DNA of 64,000 bases from DATBFG01 sp036558645. Its GTDB lineage: Bacteria > Acidobacteriota > Terriglobia > Terriglobales > Acidobacteriaceae. Under the pieces are notes generated by a model that searched no databases, had not been told where the DNA came from, and was given only the letters and a program-made list of their open reading frames with translations. The position numbers were made by a program, and so were the translations under genes. Every line of letters starts with the position of its first letter. Within the stretch, counting starts at the first letter, position 1. This document shows positions 44,554-52,274 of the stretch, piece after piece. The stretch is from the NCBI GenBank assembly GCA_036558645.1, contig DATBFG010000048.1, positions 1 to 64,000 on the forward strand, written 5' to 3'.

Positions 44554-45068
44554 CTCGTCCGCCCCAGGTGGAGCGGTCTCTCCATCCAGCAGACATCCCA
44601 GTACTGCCCGAACTTGCGCCCATTCTCGCGGAAGATGCCCACCGTCGTGAAGCCGAAACGTGCATGCAATGCCGCCGACCCGGGATTCGGCAAAGCGTAC
44701 CCCGCAACGATACGGCGAATATCTTCCTTTGCCAGCGCTTCGAACAGAGCGGTATATAACGCAATGCCAATGCCCTTTTTCCCGACGTCTGGCGCGCAGT
44801 AAATCGTCGTCTCGACCGTGGTTTCGTAGGCGGCCTTAGGACGGAAGCGAGTTGTGCCGGCGTAACCCAGGATTGTCCCTTCGCTCTCAGCTACCAGCAA
44901 ACGGTAACGACCTCGGTTAGAAAATTGCTCGAACCAGGGAATGCGTTGCTCGACAAGGAATGGCTCAATGTCAAACGTGACGGGCGTATGGACCACATAA
45001 TGGTTGTAGATTGCGGTCAATCGTGGCAAGTCGTCCCGCACTGCGTCGCGGATCTGAGTGTCTGGCAT
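44550..45068 (-). CDS. GNAT N-acetyltransferase, phosphinothricin-acetyltransferase-like
   Basis: From ATG 45068 the protein has 172 residues (GTG 45083 is the alternative). The layout is that of the Pat/Bar branch of GNAT: IRDAVRDDLPRLTAIYNHYV, HTPVTFDIEPF, GYAGTTRFRPKAAYETTVET, the acetyl-CoA loop KKGIGIALYTALFEALAKED, NPGSAALHARFGFTTVGIFR, and a closing strand YWDVCWMERPL. Members acetylate small amines such as methionine derivatives or phosphinothricin; the substrate here is unknown. It is divergent from the alcohol dehydrogenase gene with only 55 bases between the starts. Confidence 0.88.
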   Translation of the reverse strand: MPDTQIRDAVRDDLPRLTAIYNHYVVHTPVTFDIEPFLVEQRIPWFEQFSNRGRYRLLVAESEGTILGYAGTTRFRPKAAYETTVETTIYCAPDVGKKGIGIALYTALFEALAKEDIRRIVAGYALPNPGSAALHARFGFTTVGIFRENGRKFGQYWDVCWMERPLHLGRTS

Positions 45069-45111
45069 AAAGGTCAAGCTCACACTAACAAGTTCGGATC
45101 GTCGTCAGGCA

Positions 45112-45123
45112 TAGAATGTTTTT
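45112..45123 (+). promoter_or_regulatory. -10 box close to the start codon, possible leaderless transcript
   Basis: TAGAAT at 45112-45117 lies six bases before ATG 45124, so transcription would begin at or near the A of ATG. No ribosome binding site is visible before that ATG. A matching -35 box is not obvious. Confidence 0.3.
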
Positions 45124-46119
45124 ATGAAGGCGATGGTTCTTGAGCGCCCGCTTCTAGTGGCGGAATCTCCGCTTGTTCTGCGTGAGATTCGTGATCCTAC
45201 GCCTGCCGCCGGGGAGATCCGCGTCCGCGTGAAATGTTGCGGTTTGTGCCACACGGATCTTCATACTGTTGAAGGCGAGTTGAAGCTTCAAAAGGTGCCC
45301 GTAGTCCCCGGGCATCAAATCGTAGGCGTTGTAGATGAGCTTGGAGCCAGCGTCCGCAAGTTTCGAAAGGGTGACCGGGTCGGCATTCCATGGCTCCACG
45401 CGACGGATCAGTCTTGCGAATACTGCACGAAAGGTCTGGAGAACCTGTGTCTCAATGCGCAGTTTACGGGGCTGCACGTCGATGGAGGTTACGCAGAGTA
45501 CAGCGTAGTGGGTGAGCAGTATGCCTATGCAATCCCTCCTGCCTTTTCGGACGAGAATGCCGCTCCATTGTTATGTGCCGGAATTATCGGCTATCGCTCT
45601 TACCGATTGAGTGGTGCTAAGGATGGTGATCGTCTCGGGCTCTACGGCTTTGGGGCGTCGGCACACCTTGTGTTGCAATTCGCGGGGTATCTAGGATGTG
45701 AGGTGTTTGTGTTCACCCGCGCGAAGGCACATCGCGAGCTCGCCCTCGATCTTGGCGCAGCTTGGGTCGGAAGTGCGGAAGAAACGCCACCCAAGCCATT
45801 GGATGCAGCGATCATTTTTGCCCCTGCCGGTTCACTGGTACCTCTCGCGTTGCGTACTCTACGAAAGGCCGGAACGCTGACCTTGGCGGGCATCACGATG
45901 TCACCAATACCCCAGATGCCCTATGACCTTCTGTATGACGAGCGGGTGATTCGTAGCGTGGCTAACAGCACGCGTCAGGATGCTCGTGAATTTTTGGATC
46001 TGGCCGCAAAGATTCCGTTGCGAACCGAGGTTCAGATCTTCGACCTCATACATGCAAATGAAGCCCTGCAATCACTGAAGCATAGTGAAATCAAAGGCGC
46101 GGGTGTGCTGCGAATCTAA
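45124..46119 (+). CDS. Zinc-dependent alcohol dehydrogenase (medium-chain family)
   Basis: 331 residues. The catalytic zinc motif is CGLCHTDLHTVEG (Cys and the following His pair), with VVPGHQIVGVVDELG supplying the conserved GHE-type His region. The structural zinc site is CEYCTKGLENLC (about 100-111), where three Cys of the usual four are visible in CX2CX7C, the first in QSCEYC. The nucleotide-binding motif GLYGFGASAHLVLQFAGYLG fits NAD(P)H Rossmann binding. It most resembles the AdhA group that oxidises or reduces short alcohols and aldehydes. It is transcribed alone, divergently from the acetyltransferase. Confidence 0.92.
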   Translation: MKAMVLERPLLVAESPLVLREIRDPTPAAGEIRVRVKCCGLCHTDLHTVEGELKLQKVPVVPGHQIVGVVDELGASVRKFRKGDRVGIPWLHATDQSCEYCTKGLENLCLNAQFTGLHVDGGYAEYSVVGEQYAYAIPPAFSDENAAPLLCAGIIGYRSYRLSGAKDGDRLGLYGFGASAHLVLQFAGYLGCEVFVFTRAKAHRELALDLGAAWVGSAEETPPKPLDAAIIFAPAGSLVPLALRTLRKAGTLTLAGITMSPIPQMPYDLLYDERVIRSVANSTRQDAREFLDLAAKIPLRTEVQIFDLIHANEALQSLKHSEIKGAGVLRI

Positions 46120-46260
46120 GATCAGCCTGCGGTTGCACGCAAACACAAAGATCCACTGTTGCCACCACCAGATACGATCCTTCCATAGATACCTTCGCAT
46201 GTGAGCCAAAAGGGACGACAGTTCCCGCATCATAGAACCTTGATTCGGGAGGCCACTTGA

Positions 46261-46737
46261 ATGGACACGAAGCCGGTAAACGAGCTGCTCGACGAGCTCT
46301 TGTCTGCCCTGGAATCTCTGGAAGCGAAGAGTGAGGCGACTCTTCTATTTCTGAAACAGAAAGGTGCGTCTGAGGAGGAGCTGGCGCCTTTCCTGAAACA
46401 GGCTGGCAATGCAAGCAACGTGCGCTGGAGGGCGGCCCGACTGCGGATCGAAAGCCTACTTTCGTCAGTTCTCAAGAATGTTGGCGAGTCTGCAGCAAAG
46501 GAAGAGAAAAGCTCAAAGGATAAGGAACCTCTTCAAGTGGCGAAGCAGGGCAGTGAGCACCAGCAGGAAATTAGGGAGCAGGAGCCCACACAAGAGGAAC
46601 GTCCACGACCCGAACCCAAACAAGAGGAACAAGAAGAACAGGCTCAAGATCAGACGCGAGGTGAAGCCCCAAAGGGGGAAGTGGGGGAAGAAAAGCAAAA
46701 AGCGCAGGACAAACCGACTGGCGAACAGGCCGCCTGA
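46261..46737 (+). CDS. Charged helical protein with disordered Glu/Gln-rich tail
   Basis: 158 residues from ATG 46261; ATTCGGGAGGCC upstream gives a ribosome binding site (GGGAGG) at eight bases. The N-terminal 80 residues form helices (VNELLDELLSALESLEAKSE, then SEEELAPFLKQAGNASNVRW). The remaining half is almost only Glu, Gln, Lys, Asp, Pro and Arg (EQEPTQEERPRPEPKQEEQE) and is certainly disordered. No family was recognised. It is convergent with the peptidoglycan-hydrolase gene, with 53 bases between them. The tail composition differs sharply from its neighbours and might bind basic partners; that is a guess. Confidence 0.72.
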   Translation: MDTKPVNELLDELLSALESLEAKSEATLLFLKQKGASEEELAPFLKQAGNASNVRWRAARLRIESLLSSVLKNVGESAAKEEKSSKDKEPLQVAKQGSEHQQEIREQEPTQEERPRPEPKQEEQEEQAQDQTRGEAPKGEVGEEKQKAQDKPTGEQAA

Positions 46738-46790
46738 CAAGCGTACAGTCTATGCATCGAAAAGAATTCTGAATCTCTACACCAAGTGTT

Positions 46791-47576
46791 TTATTCTGTG
46801 CCGTAATCGATAAACCCGCGCATGCTGGCGATAGTACGCGTCGTGCGACGGAAGACGCCGATGCCTTCGCGGGACCCACCTTCATTCGTGTTTCCCTCGA
46901 CTGTGGTTAAAGCTGTGCCCCGCACTTCTTGGACCAATCCTGTGTGTCCGTGTATCCCACCAGTGGTGATAATGAAAATCATCCCCGGCTTTACCAGTGA
47001 CGGTTCGTCGAGGCACTCCTCGACAGATAAACGATGGATGCCACGCGACCCCGCCAAATTCCAGTGTTCCACGACTCCGGCCGTCTTTACGACGGGATTC
47101 TTAGCATTCAGTGCAATCGATGCCTGATCGAAGCACCAATACACGAATGCAGCGCACCACGGAAAACTTCCCGCTGCTGGATCCAGTCCGACCGACCGCA
47201 GGAATTGATCGACGCGCGGCCCTCGATTGGATCCTGAAGGCTCCTCACGTACCCCGATCTCGTCCTCAGCCTTATCCAGCGCGAGCGTCATCAGCGCCGA
47301 TGTAGAACTGGCAACTTGTGGCTCAATCTCCAGTGAGAACAGAGTGGACCAGGTCATCGGTCCCACGCGACCATCCACTCTCAGCGGATTTCCGAACTGG
47401 TCCACTGAACGTGCCTGAAAATGTTGAACGGCTTCGAGCGTCTCGGGGCCGAAAATTCCGTCCTCTTCGACTGGGCCGCACCCGACACTGTTCAGGCGCT
47501 CTTGAATCAGGAGCACATTGGCCGCATCTTTGCTACCGGCGGAGATCGTTTGACCGGGGAAGGATGGATTCACCAT
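46791..47576 (-). CDS. Peptidoglycan-binding amidase/CHAP-like hydrolase
   Basis: GAGG lies seven bases before ATG 47576. The 261-residue protein starts without a signal peptide. Residues about 15-82 are a PG_binding_1 domain (LLIQERLNSVGCGPVEEDGI, FGPETLEAVQHFQ, VDGRVGPMTWSTLF). Residues about 90-255 form a CHAP/NlpC-like peptidase. The Cys in AGSFPWCAAFVYWCFDQA and the His in GIHGHTGLVQEV are the likely catalytic pair, and VEGNTNEGGSREGIGVFRR is a usual downstream element. It should cleave peptide cross-links in peptidoglycan. The lack of an export signal is notable. Third and last in the operon with the 419-aa membrane protein and the 1061-aa protein, 30 bases after the former. Confidence 0.88.
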   Translation of the reverse strand: MVNPSFPGQTISAGSKDAANVLLIQERLNSVGCGPVEEDGIFGPETLEAVQHFQARSVDQFGNPLRVDGRVGPMTWSTLFSLEIEPQVASSTSALMTLALDKAEDEIGVREEPSGSNRGPRVDQFLRSVGLDPAAGSFPWCAAFVYWCFDQASIALNAKNPVVKTAGVVEHWNLAGSRGIHRLSVEECLDEPSLVKPGMIFIITTGGIHGHTGLVQEVRGTALTTVEGNTNEGGSREGIGVFRRTTRTIASMRGFIDYGTE

Positions 47577-47606
47577 GTCACACCTCGACGGCTAGTGTTG
47601 ATGGCT

Positions 47607-48866
47607 CTAGCCGTTGTCGTTATCACTGGAGGAAGCTTCGCTTTTTGCAGCTTGTTCCTTTTTAATGGTTCGCGTGATCTGTGGCGTCAGACTTGCCAGT
47701 TGGCGCAGGGCGTTGTACCAGAACGGCGCTCCTAGGCTGAGCAAGATGGCCGTAGCACCCACACCGATCAATTGCCGTCCGTCACAATACGAATCGATGT
47801 AGTACGCGATAAGCCGGGAGTCCCTTACCGAGTCCGACAGCTTCGACGGAATAATCTGCAGGCCACTCTGGTCGAGACTGGCACGCAGTGTATTGAAAGC
47901 GGCGTCATTCGCTTTGAGGGCGTCGGCGGCCTCCGCCTGGCAAAGGCTCGACAGGTCCGTTAGCAGAGAATCATCGGCGCCTTGCTGGGCAAGTTGATGT
48001 GCGGCATCTCCACAGGTTGCGGCCGGAACGTTCGCCGGGATTTTGTTCAACGTTGCCCATGCAACGCTGTCTCCCTGGTGTTTCTCCTTGAGATGTTGCA
48101 ACGCGATAGTTCCGCGATTGCCGGCACTCATGATCTGATCCGCCTGTTTAAGAGTCTGATCGGCCATGCCCGCGAGCCTGGCACGTATCTCGGAACTGCC
48201 CGAAATCTGGTGAAAGATGTCGCCGGAATTGATGTGTAGACCAAAGGCCAGAAAAATCGCGACGAAGACAGTTACCCAGCGCGTCATTTGCGCGAATGTA
48301 TCGGAAGACCGGTCCATCATAGTGTTGAACCAGGTTTCAACCCCCGCCTCAAGCCTGCCAGCCGATCCAATCACTTGATTGATTACATCTTTCACTTCAG
48401 CCGAACGGTTCGGCAAAGAAGTCTCTACCTTATCGAGGATCGCATTCGCTGCCGCGAGTGCCACTGGATCTGGTGAAGTGTTTGCCGCCCAAGCGCGCAA
48501 TTTCTCGAGTGCCGCTGGCGTTAGACCTTCCGGTGGGCGCTTTGCCAAGTCCCGCATCAGTCGTATTAATTCTTCGGGGCGTATTGCGGTCGCTCGTCCG
48601 AGCCAACTATGCGCTATCGCCGGATGCTTGCTCACGGCTTCGGCAATCTTCTTCCCCAAGGTGGACTTTTTTTCGTTCCAGTCACGCCCCGCAGGTAATT
48701 CGAATTCCGGACTGATCTGGTGCAAGAGCTTCGTGAGTCCCCAGACCAGGTTCCTACCGCGCAGATCGAAGGCCGCGGCAATTGCCTGCACGATGACCGT
48801 CACAATCAGGCTTAGCAGAAGCATGATGACGGCGAAGCCGACCGCAATATCTATCTGTTCGAGCAT
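47607..48866 (-). CDS. Three-helix membrane protein of unknown function
   Basis: AGGGAGGGGG stands directly before ATG 48866. The 419 residues have membrane helices at about 8-32 (VGFAVIMLLLSLIVTVIVQA), 193-211 (WVTVFVAIFLAFGLHIN) and 366-390 (LIGVGATAILLSLGAPFWYN). Between the second and third is a helical, Ala/Gln-rich loop with three Cys (CGDAAHQLAQQGADDSLLTD, LSSLCQAEAADALKANDA), likely outside the membrane. The motif LSLGAPFWYNALRQLASLTP at the third helix recurs in many unannotated bacterial membrane proteins; I cannot name a family. It is 15 bases after the 1061-aa gene and 30 before the amidase gene, so it is one operon. Confidence 0.78.
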   Translation of the reverse strand: MLEQIDIAVGFAVIMLLLSLIVTVIVQAIAAAFDLRGRNLVWGLTKLLHQISPEFELPAGRDWNEKKSTLGKKIAEAVSKHPAIAHSWLGRATAIRPEELIRLMRDLAKRPPEGLTPAALEKLRAWAANTSPDPVALAAANAILDKVETSLPNRSAEVKDVINQVIGSAGRLEAGVETWFNTMMDRSSDTFAQMTRWVTVFVAIFLAFGLHINSGDIFHQISGSSEIRARLAGMADQTLKQADQIMSAGNRGTIALQHLKEKHQGDSVAWATLNKIPANVPAATCGDAAHQLAQQGADDSLLTDLSSLCQAEAADALKANDAAFNTLRASLDQSGLQIIPSKLSDSVRDSRLIAYYIDSYCDGRQLIGVGATAILLSLGAPFWYNALRQLASLTPQITRTIKKEQAAKSEASSSDNDNG

Positions 48867-48881
48867 GCCCCCTCCCTGTTG

Positions 48882-51800
48882 CTACGCGTTGACGATCGAT
48901 TGTTGTATGAGGATGCTGTCCTGCGGAGATTTCCCCGCAAGAAAGTCCTTGGGATCGAACTTGGCATCCGGCTTCAGGGCGATGAACCGGAATAGCGCAG
49001 AGGGATTTTGCGTGCTGTTGCTGAGCGCTTGCGCAGCGGCCACGAAGAGCATCGTGCCGAGTGGGCGTAACGCATCGCCCCCATAAATGCTGCTGACCTT
49101 CTTATTGAACGTGTCGGTAATCGTGCTGCCGAAGGCTGCCAAGGCTCGCGTGGCCGCTTTTACATCGGCTCCTTTTTTCTCGCGAAACTTGGCAAGCTGC
49201 TGGCCGGCTTTGAGCGCGCCATGGATGATTTCGGCTTCGGTTTGCAGCAGGCTCCTCATCAAGATGTCGTTTCGGCTTGCTGCGTCGCGAATTCTTCGTA
49301 CTGTGGCGTCTCCGGGCTCATATCTCGAACTCTGACCCGGATTCGCATTCTGCAGACGCTGGAAGACAGCCGGCAGAAGCGCCCGCAGTTTGGACTCTGT
49401 CGCTGAGCATCTCAATACAGCCTCGCGGAGATGTGGATCCATCCAGTCCCAGTAGGCTGTCTGGCAGGTATTCAACGATAGAAGGTTGCCGCTGAGCCGA
49501 ACTGACGTGGTCACCGGCATCGCCTGGTAGGCCAGCAACACGTACGCCGTGTCCAGATCGTCGTACTTCTTCACATTGGTGAAGTAATAGAGCGGCACCA
49601 GGGATTTCAGCTTAGTTTGCAGTGCCACCGACATGTCCATGTACGCAGGCTGTTTCTCTTCCGCCGGCGCATTTAACCATGAGGCGACAACTGCGGATGA
49701 CAAAGCGAGATCGATACCAATCAGCGCATAGCCATAGTGATCGGGTAGCGACATGTGAAGAGCACGATCCATCTCCGTCAGCCAATTGTCGAACGCTCCC
49801 GTCGCAAAGGCCGTCCCGACATACTGGTCGACGTAAGGCTTGAGCTGATACTGCAATTGATCTCTCCGCATGTCGCGCGAAGCCTGCCGATACGCGTACG
49901 TATAACTGAAAGTCGGCTCTCCAAAAACCCGAGTGGCATTTCCGTTTACCGCAGGAATCTTGGCGCCCATGACCAGGTGGCTGTCATTTCCGCCGCGATT
50001 CGTGATTTTCGAGACTTCATCACTGGAGTCGAGTTGGTAAATCACCACCCGCTCGCCGTCTGCATCCACCGCGTCGATCTTCGCCAAAGACTCGTTGATG
50101 TGATCGATTGTGCTGGAGTAGAACGGCATCTTGAGTTCAATGTGCGAATGCCGTGTGATGGAATGAGAGAGTGCCGCGCGATTCAGGCGCACCCCAGGTA
50201 TTTTTTCCAAAAGCAGTTTGGTGAAGTCTCCCCCGATAGAAGCTTTTAATGCGGCCTGCAACTTTTGCTTGTCCGCAGATGGATCCCCAAAATCGAATTC
50301 CACATCGAGGAGCGCTGTCGTTGTAGATATGGTCTGGTACGTTGCCCCGAGTGAAAACCCGTACGTCGTATTAAGCGCCTGCAGACCCTTCGAATAAAAG
50401 TCTTGAGCCTTGCCGCGAATTGTCTGGATCAGTTTGTCCAGCTTTTGAAGTTCTGCAAATCCGAAAACTTTCTGCTGCAGAAAATCGGAAATCTTGGCTC
50501 GTATCCATTCCTCGTTGATCTGGTCGAGCCGATTCTTCACAGCATCGGTGATCACGCTGAGTTGGAGCTTGTTCTCGATGAAATCATGTAGTGTGCTCAA
50601 GACTGGGTTTTGATCTCCTTGCGTCAGGAAGGGCACCGTCTTTTTCGCAAGCTCTTGCAACTCCGCAAAGGATTCAGAACTGGTCGCCGGCCCGAGCAGA
50701 CTACCCAACGCCAAAGTTTCCAACCATTGACCTTGTGGGGTCGCCAGAAAGCCTCCGCTTCCGGCTGTCGTGTTCAGGAGATTCAGGTAGGCGGCTTGAT
50801 CGCCAGTGGCAATTGCCTCAGTGACCTTCTTGACGTCGGAGAAAATGCTCGCGGCCTTCTGATCTCCGGATGTCGGCACCAGCTTCCACAACAAAGATGA
50901 CAGCTTGGTGTCCAGATTTCCCCAGTCATCCAGGAAGTTTGTAACCAGCGCTTTGGCCTTGTTGAAGTCCTGATCCGGATTGAACGCCTTCCCCGTTGCG
51001 TCCTGGTACACCTTGCCAACAAGTTTGAGCATGTAGTCGGTGCTCAGATTCGCGAGCGCCTGTGGAAGTGGCGCTTGACCCGAAGCCCAATCGTCAAGGG
51101 CGCTCAAATCTTTCAGCACTTGTGGAGCATAGAAACCCAGAATCGACTTGATCAGATCGTCCATCGAGTCTGGCAGAAGTGCGCCAGTGCTCGGTTGGAC
51201 CGAGGCGCCCAGATTGAGTGCAAAATTGAAGCCCTTGCTCGGGCGACGAAAGACTCGAACCCGGACGACAGGTTTGTCGCCTTCGCGCGAAACTAGTACC
51301 GCGAACCGTCCGCTGATGGCGAAGCCGAGGCTCGCCGAAAGCCCAAGCTGGATTTTTAGACCGATATCACCTTGCAAGCCTGCAAATTTTGCTTCATGCA
51401 CCCAGTTAAAGTCGTAGCCGTAACTTAACCCGGCGCTGCCGGTGAAGCTCCCATCCGTTTCGGAATAGATCCAGGTTCCAGGTTTCAGATCGCCGTCGTT
51501 GGAGATTAGGCTTGGAACCATCCAACTATCTACCGTCTGCTCGATTGCTGTGCGTGCTCCCACGCCTCCGGCGGCAGTCTTTTTTTGAAATTGTCGGATC
51601 ACTGCAAAGTTGCGGCCGGCGCTTGCGTCGACGGAAAACGTTACCGAGGGTGGTCCGAAGGCGATGGCTCCCGCCGCTGACGCTCCTGCGTCAAATCCCC
51701 AATGCAGGAGCGTGTAGTACAAATCTTTTTCGTCTGGAAGGGTGAATCCATCTCCGACGTGCTCCTCTAGCTGCAAAGCCGACAACAGTGTCGCAGGGCT

Positions 51801-52067
51801 GAAGTAAACGCCTAACCCGGCTGACGCTGCAGCCTGGGCAGTAAACGTGACCGTTCCTTTCCCCGTAGCGAATTGGAGATCCTGTCCAGCCTGAGCGTTC
51901 AGGGCCACACTGCTCAGGCTGATATCTTTCGTTTCCGGGAATGCACTGTCGTGCAGAATGGCTTGTACAACAGCAGGATCCTGCGGGCCAAGGACGTTGA
52001 TCCCAGCCGCGCCCGTACGAAACGGGAACTGGCGCTGGAAATTGAAAGGGAGTGGGGCAGTGCCCAT
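48882..52067 (-). CDS. Large protein of unknown function (1061 residues), first gene of a three-gene operon
   Basis: GGAGG eight bases before ATG 52067 sets the start. No signal peptide. Residues about 40-290 are rich in alternating beta-strands with many Gly and Ala (TFTAQAAASAGLGVYFSPAT, GSFTGSAGLSYGYDFNWVHE, LGLSASLGFAISGRFAVLVS), which resembles a beta-barrel or beta-sandwich. Residues about 300-620 are helical and Leu/Lys-rich (LPQALANLSTDYMLKLVGKV, QEIRA-type segments, FLQQKVFGFAELQKLDKLIQ). A second mixed region with EVSKITNRGGNDSHLVMGAK and a helical end follow. No domain was recognised. It begins an operon with a membrane protein and a peptidoglycan amidase and has its own promoter upstream, so a cell-envelope role is inferred from context. 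Confidence 0.8.
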   Translation of the reverse strand: MGTAPLPFNFQRQFPFRTGAAGINVLGPQDPAVVQAILHDSAFPETKDISLSSVALNAQAGQDLQFATGKGTVTFTAQAAASAGLGVYFSPATLLSALQLEEHVGDGFTLPDEKDLYYTLLHWGFDAGASAAGAIAFGPPSVTFSVDASAGRNFAVIRQFQKKTAAGGVGARTAIEQTVDSWMVPSLISNDGDLKPGTWIYSETDGSFTGSAGLSYGYDFNWVHEAKFAGLQGDIGLKIQLGLSASLGFAISGRFAVLVSREGDKPVVRVRVFRRPSKGFNFALNLGASVQPSTGALLPDSMDDLIKSILGFYAPQVLKDLSALDDWASGQAPLPQALANLSTDYMLKLVGKVYQDATGKAFNPDQDFNKAKALVTNFLDDWGNLDTKLSSLLWKLVPTSGDQKAASIFSDVKKVTEAIATGDQAAYLNLLNTTAGSGGFLATPQGQWLETLALGSLLGPATSSESFAELQELAKKTVPFLTQGDQNPVLSTLHDFIENKLQLSVITDAVKNRLDQINEEWIRAKISDFLQQKVFGFAELQKLDKLIQTIRGKAQDFYSKGLQALNTTYGFSLGATYQTISTTTALLDVEFDFGDPSADKQKLQAALKASIGGDFTKLLLEKIPGVRLNRAALSHSITRHSHIELKMPFYSSTIDHINESLAKIDAVDADGERVVIYQLDSSDEVSKITNRGGNDSHLVMGAKIPAVNGNATRVFGEPTFSYTYAYRQASRDMRRDQLQYQLKPYVDQYVGTAFATGAFDNWLTEMDRALHMSLPDHYGYALIGIDLALSSAVVASWLNAPAEEKQPAYMDMSVALQTKLKSLVPLYYFTNVKKYDDLDTAYVLLAYQAMPVTTSVRLSGNLLSLNTCQTAYWDWMDPHLREAVLRCSATESKLRALLPAVFQRLQNANPGQSSRYEPGDATVRRIRDAASRNDILMRSLLQTEAEIIHGALKAGQQLAKFREKKGADVKAATRALAAFGSTITDTFNKKVSSIYGGDALRPLGTMLFVAAAQALSNSTQNPSALFRFIALKPDAKFDPKDFLAGKSPQDSILIQQSIVNA

Positions 52068-52167
52068 ATAAAGCACCTCCTACAGCTATGCGCGAACCTA
52101 ATTTTTGGGGAAGCCTGAATACGCCGCGAATGCGACGTTCATCGAGTTCTACATTCGTTGATTTTCG

Positions 52168-52196
52168 ACTGTATCAGCGGCAGCGGAGGCGGTCAA
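52168..52196 (-). promoter_or_regulatory. Sigma70-type promoter of the three-gene operon
   Basis: On the minus strand TTGACC (52196-52191), a 17-base spacer and TACAGT (52173-52168). Transcription would begin near 52161 and leave a leader of about 94 bases before ATG 52067. Confidence 0.5.
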
Positions 52197-52274
52197 CACC
52201 TAAGTAGGAACACAAAGCGATGAGGGCCTCATGTCCCTACTTCTGTTCCGCTTGCTTAGGTCCAGAACATAACA

